Source: CAZRCG01 sp964598565
Lineage (GTDB): Bacteria > Bdellovibrionota > UBA2394
Assembly (NCBI GenBank): GCA_964598565.1
Contig: CAZRCG010000006.1
Location: 103,955 to 167,954 of the forward strand
DNA: 64,000 nucleotides
Reading direction: 5' to 3'
Of this stretch, positions 16,316 through 25,815 are shown piece by piece. The notes below the pieces were generated by a model. The model was not told the origin of the DNA. It worked only from the letters and a program-made list of their open reading frames with translations, and made no database searches. The position numbers and the translations under genes are program-made. The number at the start of each line of letters is the position of its first letter. Position 1 is the stretch's first letter.

Positions 16316-17686
16316 TCACGTGCTTTTACCGAGAATAGCGGCCATCGCGGCAGCCACCGGGCTCAGCGGTCCCGCGCCTAAAATAAGAATGACTTGATTG
16401 TCATCTTGCGCCCACTGCCTCATCTGCGATTCATTCGGAAAATCGTCGAGAACGACGACGGGTGTTTGCGCGAAAGTCTTCGCCAGCGTCTGGGAGCTGA
16501 TATCTGCCACAGGTGATTCGTTAGCCGCATAAATAGGCAGTAAAAAAACTTCGTGCGCCAATCCCGAAAAGCTTGGGGCAAAATCGTGAAAAAGCGCCTT
16601 AGTACGAGAATAACGATGCGGCTGAAACACGACACGAAGCTTTCGATGAGGGTACTTAAGGGCTAGCGCCTCTAGAGTGACTCGAATCTCGGTCGGATGA
16701 TGTCCATAGTCTTCGACGACCGCGCGCCGCCCGTCATCAAAATGAACCTGCAAACGCCGATCGGCGGCCACAAATTGTCGCGCCCGCTCCTTCAACTCCA
16801 TCACCGACAAGCCCAAAGAAAGGCCTATGCCAATTGCCGCCGTGGCATTGAGAACGATATGTTTTCCAACGGCAGGAACTTCAAACTCTCCCAGATGTTC
16901 ATTTCGAAAACTTAAATTCCAGCGCGAAGCCTCAGACGTAAAAGTCATATTCTGAATCACCAAGTCAGCGTCGGCCGATTGCCCATACGTAGAAAACGGT
17001 TTGGAAAGATCGTCTTTCAAAGAACGTAAAACGGGACAATCTAAACAAATCCAGTTCATTCCAAAAAAGGCGGTTCGATTCATGAATTCTAAAAAGGTTT
17101 GCTTCACATCGTCGAGGTCTCGGTACACGTCGAGATGCTCTCGGTCGATATTGGTCACAATAGTATAGACAGGAGAGAATTTTAAGAAACTGCGGTCGCT
17201 CTCATCGGCTTCAATCACAAATAAATCGCCCTGGCCCGACAAACTCGATGCATTCCAATGTTGAAGCCGCCCTCCAACCACCACCGAAGGATCGAGCGAG
17301 GATACAAACTGGCCCACCATCGATGTCGTTGTGGTCTTGCCATGAGAACCTGCGACAGCGACACCACGTTTCAAACGCATCAATTCGGCGAGCATCTCAG
17401 CTCTGGCCATAACAGGTAGACCCTTGCTTCGCGCGGTGAGAACCTCAATATTGCTCGAAGAAATGGCCGTCGATACCACCACGCAAGTGGCATCTCTAAG
17501 ATTATCGGCTTGGTGCCCGATATGGACGGTCATTCCGTCTTTCTGAAGTCGCCTTGTCGTTGACGACTCATGAGCGTCCGATCCGGTGACAGGAATGCCG
17601 GCGCTGTGAATGATCTCTGCAATGCCGCTCATGCCCGATCCGCCGATACCGACGAAGTGAACACATGGCTTATGGCCCCAAAACAT
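16316..17686 (-). CDS. murC: UDP-N-acetylmuramate--L-alanine ligase
   Basis: 456 residues. MurC adds L-Ala to UDP-MurNAc in peptidoglycan precursor synthesis. The N-terminal Rossmann-like loop VGIGGSGMSGIAEI binds the uridine moiety. The Mur-ligase P-loop GSHGKTTTTSM lies near residues 116-126. VIEADESDRSF and NIDREHLDVY are the typical metal and substrate motifs, and EDYGHHPTEI belongs to the C-terminal domain. It is the first gene of the block; murB and ddl, often between murC and ftsQ, are absent. The 55-nt gap to ftsQ suggests co-transcription. Confidence 0.97.
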   Translation of the reverse strand: MFWGHKPCVHFVGIGGSGMSGIAEIIHSAGIPVTGSDAHESSTTRRLQKDGMTVHIGHQADNLRDATCVVVSTAISSSNIEVLTARSKGLPVMARAEMLAELMRLKRGVAVAGSHGKTTTTSMVGQFVSSLDPSVVVGGRLQHWNASSLSGQGDLFVIEADESDRSFLKFSPVYTIVTNIDREHLDVYRDLDDVKQTFLEFMNRTAFFGMNWICLDCPVLRSLKDDLSKPFSTYGQSADADLVIQNMTFTSEASRWNLSFRNEHLGEFEVPAVGKHIVLNATAAIGIGLSLGLSVMELKERARQFVAADRRLQVHFDDGRRAVVEDYGHHPTEIRVTLEALALKYPHRKLRVVFQPHRYSRTKALFHDFAPSFSGLAHEVFLLPIYAANESPVADISSQTLAKTFAQTPVVVLDDFPNESQMRQWAQDDNQVILILGAGPLSPVAAAMAAILGKST

Positions 17687-17825
17687 AAGAATTCTTTCTA
17701 GCGATCTTCTCGCTCGCTGCGAATCAATTTCAACGAGAATAATTCAGGTTGACGCTCCTGCAAAAGCAAGATTCCCTAAGCGGGTGTCTACGACAACGAA
17801 CCGACGACCGCTAAGAGTCGCACCC

Positions 17826-18740
17826 ATGAGTCTCAATGTGTTACGGCTGGCTACAAAAGTTGGAGGCAGCGTTCAATATCTCGCGCGTTCTGGATGTCTC
17901 GCAAGCCTCATTGTGATCAGCTTATTTGCGATCGGCCTCGTCGACTCGCTTTATGCGTTAGATTCGAATCGACACAGCAGTCAGAGTCTTGGCGCCGGCG
18001 GGGCCTATACGGCCATTGCAGAGGGAGCGTCCGCTTTTGGACTCAACCCTGCAGGCCTGGCTCGATTTCGCAGCGAACGCCGAATCTTTGGCGAGAATCA
18101 TTTTCTGGTCGATCAGGGCCGTTGGAAAAGACGCACCAATTGGCGTATAGGCTTTAGTGATACGAAGACTGAGGACCCTCTTGGTTTCGGATTTTTGGCA
18201 TCGAGCCTTTTGCTACCCGAACGCCGCCGAGAGAGCTTTCATCTCGTGCCGTCGCTGAATATACGCGACATAGTCTTTGTCGCTTTAGGTCACGAGATAA
18301 TTCATGTTCGACGAAACCCCGCGCAAGAGAAGTACTGGGCTTTTGCTTTGAATCCCGGCATCCTGGTATTTCCTCTCGATATGATTGCTATTGGTTTAGC
18401 TGTTCAAAGCGCTCACCGAAGTCGAAGCAGTTCATCCGAAATTCCCGTCGTGCTTCAGGGCGGCGTCAGTCTCAACACTCGAAGCTTTCGCATCGGCGCC
18501 GACCTCGAACGAAATTTTTCTCAGTCAACACATCAGGGGCGCTTGGGCTTAGAATATTCTGTGTCACCTCTTTTGGTGATGCGCGCTGGTTTCTTTGGCG
18601 ACCGTAAGCTCAATGATCGAGGTTATACGCTAGGCTTCGGTCTGACTTTCTTGGGATCTCTTCGACTCGACGCCGCCTTTGTGGATTATTTGCAAAGCAG
18701 CTCTATGACTGCGTCAAGCTCCCTATCGATTATTTTTTAA
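17826..18740 (+). CDS. Probable outer-membrane beta-barrel protein, function unknown
   Basis: About 305 residues from the ATG at 17826; an in-frame GTG at 17784 would add 14 residues. A hydrophobic signal segment (CLASLIVISLFAIGLVDSLYA) precedes GAGGAYTAIAEGASAFGLNPAGLA, the opening of long-chain transport or PorV/UPF0164-like barrels. The remainder alternates short polar and aromatic strands (LGFGFLASSLLL, YTLGFGLTFLGSL) and ends in Phe (SLSIIF), as expected for BAM-inserted barrels. It is divergent from murC, with 98-140 bp between them that must hold both promoters. The specific function is not known. Confidence 0.65.
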   Translation: MSLNVLRLATKVGGSVQYLARSGCLASLIVISLFAIGLVDSLYALDSNRHSSQSLGAGGAYTAIAEGASAFGLNPAGLARFRSERRIFGENHFLVDQGRWKRRTNWRIGFSDTKTEDPLGFGFLASSLLLPERRRESFHLVPSLNIRDIVFVALGHEIIHVRRNPAQEKYWAFALNPGILVFPLDMIAIGLAVQSAHRSRSSSSEIPVVLQGGVSLNTRSFRIGADLERNFSQSTHQGRLGLEYSVSPLLVMRAGFFGDRKLNDRGYTLGFGLTFLGSLRLDAAFVDYLQSSSMTASSSLSIIF

Positions 18741-18930
18741 TTGCGTCTTCACAAATGCGGATTTTCATCAATGCAGAATCTCATTTTGATTTTCCTGCTG
18801 AGAGAATGCTTGAGGTCCGTGGCCCTTCTGTTTACTTTCGTAATTGGGGTAAATGGTGGCTTTTTCGTTAGAGCCAGTTCGGAGTTGAAATTCTGAAATT
18901 CTCTGATTTTCTGTGGATAACTTTTATTTT

Positions 18931-19812
18931 CTAGGGAATAAGCTCGGCCCTTTCTTTTTGATGTGATTGAATCTCATGTAAATATTTTAGGTAAGCGCTC
19001 CCATCTCCTTTCAATTCTTTAGGGATGAGTAAGAAATGATTGGTCGTAATAAATCTTCTTCGAAAACCGGCTACTTCAAAGGAATCAAAAATCGATTTCA
19101 AAATCTCGTTTCCGTAGATTTGCTGATGGCTCTCAAAATAAATCATAGGCCATTCCTCTCGAGGCCAATTCTGAATCAGATCCTGAAAGACCAAAGTTTC
19201 ACAGCCTTCAATATCGGTAAATAGCAAATTAACCTTCAAACCTCGAGAGCGAACGAAGTCGGACAGGGCGATCACATCAACTCTTTCAAGACCTGCTCGA
19301 GACGAAATCGAGTTGATCTGCATCTTTGGTTTGAAATCCCAAAGCTTAGAGATGCTCGTATAGGATGCCTCATCTTCAACAGAAACATCAATAGGCCGAG
19401 AGTTTGTTAGCCCTACCGCCAGCGGAACCAATTCTATATTCTCTAAATGATTCAGCTGAATATTTGTTTGAAGAAAGCGTCTATAGTTTGGCATCGGCTC
19501 GAATGAGAAGAGCTTCCCCGACGAACCAATGAGTCGACTGATCAGCAAAGAAAACTCCCCAAGACAGGCTCCGCACTCAATCACCGTGTCTCCGGGCTTC
19601 AAGATTTCTTGCAATAGGCGAACCGTATAAGGCTCTTTTTGGTTCAAACGCCTATCATTACCCCGCACAAAGGGACTGAGCGGCAGAAGCATTTTGGCAC
19701 CATTCACGGCGAAGATCCGCTCTGAAATGCCCAAAAGCTTATATAAATGATATTCCAAAAAAAAATAGATCGCCTGCATCCGGTATTTGATGCCTCGAAG
19801 GATTCGCTTCAT
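18931..19812 (-). CDS. FkbM-family methyltransferase
   Basis: 293 residues, class I SAM methyltransferase of the FkbM type that O-methylates sugars or polyketides. The SAM loop is DTVIECGACLGEFSLLISR, followed by KLFSFEPMPNYRRFLQTN and the late motif VNLLFTDIEGCETLVF. It is the first gene of the large glycan locus from the left and is oriented away from the outer-membrane-protein gene's direction (convergent, about 190 bp between, no clear terminator). The methyl acceptor is unknown, probably a surface sugar. Confidence 0.85.
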   Translation of the reverse strand: MKRILRGIKYRMQAIYFFLEYHLYKLLGISERIFAVNGAKMLLPLSPFVRGNDRRLNQKEPYTVRLLQEILKPGDTVIECGACLGEFSLLISRLIGSSGKLFSFEPMPNYRRFLQTNIQLNHLENIELVPLAVGLTNSRPIDVSVEDEASYTSISKLWDFKPKMQINSISSRAGLERVDVIALSDFVRSRGLKVNLLFTDIEGCETLVFQDLIQNWPREEWPMIYFESHQQIYGNEILKSIFDSFEVAGFRRRFITTNHFLLIPKELKGDGSAYLKYLHEIQSHQKERAELIP

Positions 19813-19973
19813 TCGCGGATTTTGTCACGAATTAAACGGGCGGTCGAGCTAAGACAGCAATTCAGGTTTAGCCGACGCCGCCTTTAAAGCCAGATAAATG
19901 AAAAATTGTGTAGCGAGGCTGCTTGACGCCCCTGGATCCGTCGCCCCAGCAGAAATTTTATGATTTATCCGGG

Positions 19974-21011
19974 TTAATACTCTAGTGGTAGAATCACGCG
20001 TTCCGAACGACGAGCTGACAAATAGCTTGCTACCAACAACTCCAAAGACCGTAATCCTTCACGTCCACTTGCGACAGGAGCTTCGTCACCCCTAAGGCTG
20101 TAGCCAACATTCTTATAATAGAGTTCGTGACCAAAGCCATAGACGGAGTCCGTCGAGTAACCTGTCTCTTTAAAAACTGCGTCGTCTGCCGTCTCATCAG
20201 CAAACTCCCAATGCAAAATTTTATTTAAAGCGATGCCACCCACCCGCACAGTTCCATTTTCTCCTAAAATCGTGAGGGAACCCTCCAGATTTTGGCGAAA
20301 GCTCAACATCGAAACATTGATTGTTCCCAGTGGTCCGCTTCGCCACTTTAATATCACCGCTGCCGTATCTTCTACTTCAATGTGTCGAGCCAATGTTGCC
20401 GTTTGAGCCTGTACAGACTCGACAGGACCGACCAACCAATCCAATAGATCGACATAGTGACTTGCCTGATTCATCAAAGCGCCTCCGTCGAACTCCCAAG
20501 TCCCTCGCCACGAATCAGAATCATAGTAGGTCTGAGGCCTCGACCAGAAAACATTCGCTACTACGTAAAAAATCTTCCCGAAGCGATTCTGGGAAATAGC
20601 TCGTTTCAGCGCCTGTAAGGTCGAGTTCAAACGATTCTGCTTAACGACAAAAAGATTTACCTGATTCTGATCACAAGCCTCAACCATGCGAACACCATCT
20701 TTCCATCGAGTGGCCATCGGCTTTTCCGTAATTACATGTAAGCCTTTTTGAGCCGCCGCGATTGTTTGTTGAGCGTGCAAGCCACTAGGTGTACAGAGAC
20801 TCACCAAATCTAATTGAGCGTTCTCGACAAGGACCTCAAAACGTCTATACGGCTCGGCCTTCAACGAGGTGGCTAACGATCGTAGACGCTCCTCGTTTGT
20901 ATCACATACCGCAACCAGTTCGAAAAGTTTTGGCTGCGCTTGAATGGCTTTAATATGCCGATCGCTAATGCGCCCTAAGCCGACAAGACCTACTCTGAGT
21001 GGATTCATCAT
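19974..21011 (-). CDS. wbpB: UDP-GlcNAcA 3-dehydrogenase (WbpB/WlbA-type, Gfo/Idh/MocA family)
   Basis: 345 residues. The Rossmann motif is GLVGLGRISDRHIKA, the catalytic lysine lies in VITEKPMATRW, and the substrate region is WRGTWEFDGGALMNQASHY with the active-site His and DLLDWL. The run NLEGSLTILGENGTVRVGG and VYGFGHELYY is closely typical of WlbA/WbpB, which oxidises C3 of UDP-GlcNAc uronic acid with NAD. Its partners WbpE-like and WbpD-like are encoded divergently next door, which supports the assignment. WbpA (the 6-dehydrogenase making the substrate) is not in the window. Confidence 0.88.
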   Translation of the reverse strand: MMNPLRVGLVGLGRISDRHIKAIQAQPKLFELVAVCDTNEERLRSLATSLKAEPYRRFEVLVENAQLDLVSLCTPSGLHAQQTIAAAQKGLHVITEKPMATRWKDGVRMVEACDQNQVNLFVVKQNRLNSTLQALKRAISQNRFGKIFYVVANVFWSRPQTYYDSDSWRGTWEFDGGALMNQASHYVDLLDWLVGPVESVQAQTATLARHIEVEDTAAVILKWRSGPLGTINVSMLSFRQNLEGSLTILGENGTVRVGGIALNKILHWEFADETADDAVFKETGYSTDSVYGFGHELYYKNVGYSLRGDEAPVASGREGLRSLELLVASYLSARRSERVILPLEY

Positions 21012-21091
21012 TGAATCGACGCTAGCACGAACTTGATGGGTCCCTAAAGATTGAATTGAGTCTCAGCCTAGGAAATGACTATTGTCTAAAA

Positions 21092-21679
21092 ATGGGCTCC
21101 CTACAGATTCACCAAACGGCGGTCATTGATGAGGGGGCAAGAATCGGGCAAGGAACCAAAGTCTGGCATTTTTGCCATATTTCCTCTGGCGCAACGATTG
21201 GCCACTCTTGTGTTTTGGGTCAAAATGTTTTCGTTGGAAATCGTGTAACCATTGGCAACAATGTGCGCATTCAGAATAATGTGTCTGTTTACGATGATGT
21301 GATTCTGGAAGATGATGTTTTCTGTGGTCCTTCTATGGTTTTTACGAACGTGATGAATCCGAGAGCACACGTTTCGCGAAAGTCGGAATATAAAACAACT
21401 ATTGTTCGACGAGGGGCAACCTTGGGAGCTAACTCTACTATTCTTTGTGGTATCACGCTGGGCGAATACAGTTTCGTGGGTGCAGGAGCCGTCGTTCTTC
21501 GCTCTATACCAGCCTATGCTCTGGCCGTAGGCAATCCAGCGAAAGTGATTGGCTGGATGAGTGAAGAGGGCCACCGACTCATCAATGACACCGCTATGCA
21601 ATGGAAATGCCCTGTTACGGGTCGACACTACCATGAACGAGATTCACAGCTTTATCCGCTTTCAGGCTTATCGATATGA
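21092..21679 (+). CDS. wbpD: UDP-2-acetamido-3-amino-glucuronate N-acetyltransferase (WbpD/WlbB-type)
   Basis: 195 residues from the ATG at 21092 (MGSLQIHQTAVID); in-frame upstream TTG codons would add 12 residues that the family lacks. It is a left-handed beta-helix acetyltransferase with hexapeptide repeats from ARIGQGTKVWHFCHI through GNNVRIQNNVSVYDDV to TLGANSTILCG. WbpD uses acetyl-CoA to acetylate the 3-amino group, giving UDP-2,3-diacetamido-2,3-dideoxy-glucuronic acid. It overlaps the next gene by 4 nt (ATGA), fitting the WbpB-WbpE-WbpD set. Confidence 0.9.
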   Translation: MGSLQIHQTAVIDEGARIGQGTKVWHFCHISSGATIGHSCVLGQNVFVGNRVTIGNNVRIQNNVSVYDDVILEDDVFCGPSMVFTNVMNPRAHVSRKSEYKTTIVRRGATLGANSTILCGITLGEYSFVGAGAVVLRSIPAYALAVGNPAKVIGWMSEEGHRLINDTAMQWKCPVTGRHYHERDSQLYPLSGLSI

Positions 21680-22824
21680 AGTTTTTAGATCTTGAGACTC
21701 AAAGAGAAGTTTTAGGGCAGCGCCTCAGTCGGCGTTTAGAAAAGGTCCTGCAAGAAGGTCATTTTATTCTAGGGCCCGAAGTTTATGAGCTCGAGCAGAC
21801 ACTGGCGGCATGGTCCAATCGCAAGCACTGCATTTCGTGCGCCAATGGCACGGACGCTCTGCAGCTGGCGCTGATGGCGCTTGGCATTGGCCCAGGAGAC
21901 GAGGTCATCACACCAGCCTTTAGTTTTTTTGCCACAGTTGAAACCATTCTCTTAGTTGGAGCCCTTCCTCGATTTGCTGACATTGACGAAAACTACTTTC
22001 ATATCGACGTGGAGCATGCGGCCGGTCTGGTCAATTCGCGCACCAAAGCTATTATTCCAGTTTCGCTCTTTGGGCAAATCCCCGATACCGAGGCACTGAC
22101 AAAGAATTTTCACGGTAGCTCCGTAGCCATCATCGAAGATGCCGCTCAAAGTTTCGGAGCTAAAGCCCAAAACCAAAAATCGTGTGGGTGGAGTAATCTG
22201 GCGACCACGAGTTTTTTTCCATCCAAACCTCTCGGATGCTATGGCGATGGTGGCGCCTTGTTTACCGATAACGATATCTGGTCAGATCGACTCAAACGTC
22301 TGCGCTCTCATGGTCAAAGTATTCGCTATCAACACGACGAAGTTGGTATTAATAGCCGCCTCGATACTCTGCAAGCCGCCATTCTGCTTGCCAAGCTTGA
22401 AATCTTCAAAGAGGAACTTGAAAGCCGAAATCAAGTTGCGCTCACTTATCAAGAGCTTTTAAATCCCCTGGAAGTATCGCGGGCTATCATTCTGCCGCAC
22501 TTACGAGACGGCCACCAATCCGCTTGGGCCCAGTATACGATTCGGGTAAAAAATCGCGATCGGCTCGTTCAGTATTTACAATCAAAAAAGATCCCCTATA
22601 CGATACACTATCCTAAAGCCTTGCATCAGCAGAAGGCCGTAACAGATTTAGGACTCTCGGCTAAATGCCCGGTGGCTGAGCAAATGGCTCAAGAGGTGCT
22701 CTCACTTCCTATGCATCCCTATTTGAAACAAGATGAGCAGAAAACCGTCGCTAAGGCCTTGTATGATTTTTATGAAAACGAAAAAGACGACGCAACTTTT
22801 CTTCAATCGATGAGGTCTTTATAG
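21676..22824 (+). CDS. wbpE: PLP-dependent sugar aminotransferase (WbpE/WlbC-type, DegT family)
   Basis: 382 residues, DegT/DnrJ/EryC1 family. CANGTDALQLALMALGIGPGDEV forms the PLP phosphate site, AIIEDAAQSFGA carries the Asp contacting the pyridine nitrogen, and SFFPSKPLGCYGDGGALF carries the Schiff-base lysine. WbpE transfers an amino group from glutamate to the 3-keto product of WbpB. Its C-terminal segment (YTIHYPKALHQQKAV, LSLPMHPYL) reappears, frameshifted, at 60392-60687 on the far side of the locus. Confidence 0.9.
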   Translation: MKFLDLETQREVLGQRLSRRLEKVLQEGHFILGPEVYELEQTLAAWSNRKHCISCANGTDALQLALMALGIGPGDEVITPAFSFFATVETILLVGALPRFADIDENYFHIDVEHAAGLVNSRTKAIIPVSLFGQIPDTEALTKNFHGSSVAIIEDAAQSFGAKAQNQKSCGWSNLATTSFFPSKPLGCYGDGGALFTDNDIWSDRLKRLRSHGQSIRYQHDEVGINSRLDTLQAAILLAKLEIFKEELESRNQVALTYQELLNPLEVSRAIILPHLRDGHQSAWAQYTIRVKNRDRLVQYLQSKKIPYTIHYPKALHQQKAVTDLGLSAKCPVAEQMAQEVLSLPMHPYLKQDEQKTVAKALYDFYENEKDDATFLQSMRSL

Positions 22825-22825
22825 A

Positions 22826-24742
22826 ATGTCCACATTCTTTGATCGTTTAAGACCTGCTGTACTGGTATTTTTGCAATCTTTTCTTGCGCTACTGTCGGCT
22901 CTTTGTGCCTTTCAAATAATCTATAATTTCCAACTCCCCCCTTCTATTTTGCCCTCTCTGTTTCACTATTTGCTCGTTGCTGTGATCATTAAGGTCGGCG
23001 TTTACCAATACTATGGCCTCAACCGTGGCTGGTGGAAATATGCCTCAATCAGCGACATGCTTACAATTGTCAAAGCTTCGAGCACGGCGCACCTAATTCT
23101 GTTTCTCTACTCTCTCTCAATTCCTTCAGCTGACTTTCCCTGGACAGTAATGTTGGTTGATTTTCTTCAAACTCTCTTGGCTTTGGCCGGTGCACGTATG
23201 TTGAAGCGATTTCTATATGAAACTTCTCGCTTACAATCAAAGAATGGCTTGTCTCGAGTATTGATTGTCGGCGCTGGAGACTGCGGTATCAATTTAGTAC
23301 GTCAGATTCGAACCAGTGAGCGCGCCAGGGTCGATGTGGTTGGCTTTGTCGACGACGCTCCAAAGAAATCGGGGATGACTTTCATCGGCCTGCCTGTTTT
23401 AGGAAGCTGCAAGGACATTCCTGAGCTCTGTGCTGAACATTCTATTGATGAAGTCTATGTCTCCATTCCGTCTTTATCAAAAAAAAGAATGGGTGAAATT
23501 GTCGATATCTGTACTCAGGCCAAGGTCAAGTTTAAAACGGTTCCATCTACCTATGATATTCTTCATTCAGGCGCCAGCCTCAATGAACTGCGTCCCATTG
23601 AAATCGAAGACCTCTTAGACCGAGATGCCATTCGACTCAGTCGCGAAGATATATCTCGCAAGCTTCAAGGGAAAACGGTTTTGGTTACGGGTGGAGGTGG
23701 CTCTATTGGCAGCGAACTATGTCGACAAATCTTGAGCTACGAACCTCGTTCGCTCATTGTCTTAGAAAGATCAGAGTATAATCTCTTTAAAATCGAAGCG
23801 GAGTTGCGAAAGCTTTCAAAGAAAGTCGTTCTTGTACCCCTTGTGGCCGATCTTCTAGACCCATCGGGCATTCGATCCATTTTCAGCCGCTATCGACCTC
23901 AACTGGTCTTCCATGCCGCTGCCCACAAGCACGTAAATCTTATGGAAGGCAACGCCAGAGAAGCCATTCGAAATAATATCTTTGGAACCAAAATTATAGC
24001 GGAGACTACATTGGAATTTTCTGGCTCTCGATTCGTCATGATTTCTACAGATAAAGCCGTCCGGCCTAAAAGCATTATGGGCTATTCGAAACGAGCCGCG
24101 GAGTTGGTGATTCAGAATATTGCCCGCCAAACAAAGACAACCCAATTTATTTCAGTACGTTTTGGAAATGTCTTAGGTAGTAGCGGCTCTGTGGTCGAAA
24201 TCTTTCGAAACCAGTTAACGAATCAAGAGCCTCTAACCGTAACTAGCCCCGATGCTACGCGATTCTTCATTACCTGCCACGAGGCCGTCGAGCTTATTTT
24301 GCAGGCCGCTACGCACGGCCACAATGGCGAAATCTATATGCTTGATATGGGTAAACCCGTGTCGATTTATGAACTCGCCAAACGTATGATTCAATTATCA
24401 GATCCGCTGAACCGATATAACCATCAGATTCAGTTCACGGGACTAAGACCCGGCGAGAAACTTTGCGAGGAACTTTATTGGAGTTTAGAGGATTTGGCCC
24501 CTTCGCCCATGGAGAAAATTTTTCGACTGAAGACTCGCGTCAATTTAGAGGGCTTCGATTTTTTTCTTAGCCACCTCCTCAAATCTCTAGAACAAGTCGA
24601 TTCCGAAGCTTTGGCAGAAGAACTTAAATATGGTGTTGATCTTATTGACCACCGAATTCTGGGGGATGAAAGTTCGACTAAACGTGTAGTGGACTCTCAA
24701 ATGATTTCAAGATTGACGACAACAACGAGCCTCGTACATTAG
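22826..24742 (+). CDS. Membrane nucleotide-sugar 4,6-dehydratase (WbpM/PglF/CapD-type)
   Basis: 638 residues. Four hydrophobic spans in the first 130 residues are followed by a CoA-binding-like domain (VLIVGAGDCGINLVRQI) and the SDR domain (VLVTGGGGSIGSELCRQI near 285). The catalytic segment MISTDKAVRPKSIMGYSK has Met where ordinary SDRs have Tyr (M-x3-K), as in WbpM and PglF. These enzymes convert UDP-GlcNAc to the 4-keto-6-deoxy sugar that feeds bacillosamine, QuiNAc/FucNAc or nonulosonate synthesis. One nt separates it from wbpE. The DegT gene at 59116 is a candidate to aminate its product. Confidence 0.9.
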   Translation: MSTFFDRLRPAVLVFLQSFLALLSALCAFQIIYNFQLPPSILPSLFHYLLVAVIIKVGVYQYYGLNRGWWKYASISDMLTIVKASSTAHLILFLYSLSIPSADFPWTVMLVDFLQTLLALAGARMLKRFLYETSRLQSKNGLSRVLIVGAGDCGINLVRQIRTSERARVDVVGFVDDAPKKSGMTFIGLPVLGSCKDIPELCAEHSIDEVYVSIPSLSKKRMGEIVDICTQAKVKFKTVPSTYDILHSGASLNELRPIEIEDLLDRDAIRLSREDISRKLQGKTVLVTGGGGSIGSELCRQILSYEPRSLIVLERSEYNLFKIEAELRKLSKKVVLVPLVADLLDPSGIRSIFSRYRPQLVFHAAAHKHVNLMEGNAREAIRNNIFGTKIIAETTLEFSGSRFVMISTDKAVRPKSIMGYSKRAAELVIQNIARQTKTTQFISVRFGNVLGSSGSVVEIFRNQLTNQEPLTVTSPDATRFFITCHEAVELILQAATHGHNGEIYMLDMGKPVSIYELAKRMIQLSDPLNRYNHQIQFTGLRPGEKLCEELYWSLEDLAPSPMEKIFRLKTRVNLEGFDFFLSHLLKSLEQVDSEALAEELKYGVDLIDHRILGDESSTKRVVDSQMISRLTTTTSLVH

Positions 24743-24756
24743 TTTGAAAAGAGAAA

Positions 24757-25815
24757 ATGATGTCTTCATTAATTACAATAGACAAGCGCCTAATCGGACA
24801 GGGACATGCCACTTTTATTATCGCTGAAATTGCGCAGGCCCATGAGGGTAGCTTGGGATTGGCCCATTCATTCATTGATGCAGCAGCCTCTATCGGCGCC
24901 AATGCCGTGAAATTTCAAACTCATATTGCTGAGTCGGAAAGTTCACCTCAAGAGCCCTGGCGAATTCCTTTAAGGACTCAGGACGCTTCTCGGTTTGACT
25001 ATTGGAGGCGAATGGAGTTCTCACTTACGCAGTGGAAAGAGCTGGCAGAACATGCTCGCCAAAAAGGACTCATCTTTTTGAGCTCGCCTTTCTCAACTGA
25101 AGCAGTCGATCTATTGTGTGAAATTGGAATGCCAGCATGGAAGATAGGCTCAGGCGAATTATTAAACCCCTTGTTACTGGAAAGACTCTGTGAAACCAGA
25201 GCTCCGCTTCTCCTTTCCACAGGCCTTTGCAATTGGAACGACCTCGATCGTTCCATCAACCTCATACGCGCCACCAATCCCTTTGCAATTTTGCAGTGCA
25301 CTTCGCTCTATCCCTGCCCACCCGAAAAGCTTGGACTCCACTTAATTGCTCAGTTGCAATCGCGATATGGCGTCCCCGTGGGATTTTCAGATCACTCTGC
25401 CCATCCAGCAGCCGGATTGGCCGCCGTTACGTTAGGAGCTCACATACTTGAGTTTCACCTGACATTTTCTCGCGAAATGTTCGGCCCCGACGCCTCGTCC
25501 TCTCTTACGGTCGATGAGGCTAAGATACTGGTGAACTCAATTCGATGGCTCGAAAAGGCACTAATAGCGAATCAGTCTAAAGAGGAGATATCGGCCGAGA
25601 TAACAACAACCCGCGATATTTTCACAAAGGGACTGGTTGCTGCCGTCGACCTTAGCGAAGGAATGACGATTGAACGACAACATTTGTCAGCACGAAAGCC
25701 AAACCTTGGCATTTCTGTTAATCGCTACAAAGAGCTGGTCGGAAGAAAACTTACTCTTAATAAAAAGAAAGGCGACTTCTTTCATATAAATGACATCTCG
25801 CCGCCTGCCTTATGA
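24757..25815 (+). CDS. neuB: Nonulosonic acid synthase, NeuB family
   Basis: 352 residues. The TIM-barrel condensing domain has IIAEIAQAHEGSLGLA, NAVKFQTH, WKIGSGELLN and PVGFSDHSAHP, and a C-terminal SAF/antifreeze-like domain follows (about 290-352: AAVDLSEGMTIERQHLSAR). NeuB enzymes condense phosphoenolpyruvate with a hexosamine (ManNAc or a 6-deoxy-diamino analogue) to give sialic, legionaminic or pseudaminic acid. Which product is made here cannot be told from sequence alone. It overlaps the next gene by 4 nt. Confidence 0.9.
   Translation: MMSSLITIDKRLIGQGHATFIIAEIAQAHEGSLGLAHSFIDAAASIGANAVKFQTHIAESESSPQEPWRIPLRTQDASRFDYWRRMEFSLTQWKELAEHARQKGLIFLSSPFSTEAVDLLCEIGMPAWKIGSGELLNPLLLERLCETRAPLLLSTGLCNWNDLDRSINLIRATNPFAILQCTSLYPCPPEKLGLHLIAQLQSRYGVPVGFSDHSAHPAAGLAAVTLGAHILEFHLTFSREMFGPDASSSLTVDEAKILVNSIRWLEKALIANQSKEEISAEITTTRDIFTKGLVAAVDLSEGMTIERQHLSARKPNLGISVNRYKELVGRKLTLNKKKGDFFHINDISPPAL

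Noticed and set aside
19838..19848. GGGCGGTCGAG, similar to the ops-like core at 48985
   Set aside because: It is not upstream of a gene on its own strand and lacks the surrounding stem, so likely chance. A JUMPstart-like 39-mer was looked for before the polysaccharide operons and not found.
21101..21634. 177-codon minus-strand frame
   Set aside because: Antisense to the wbpD-like hexapeptide acetyltransferase, which has obvious repeats.
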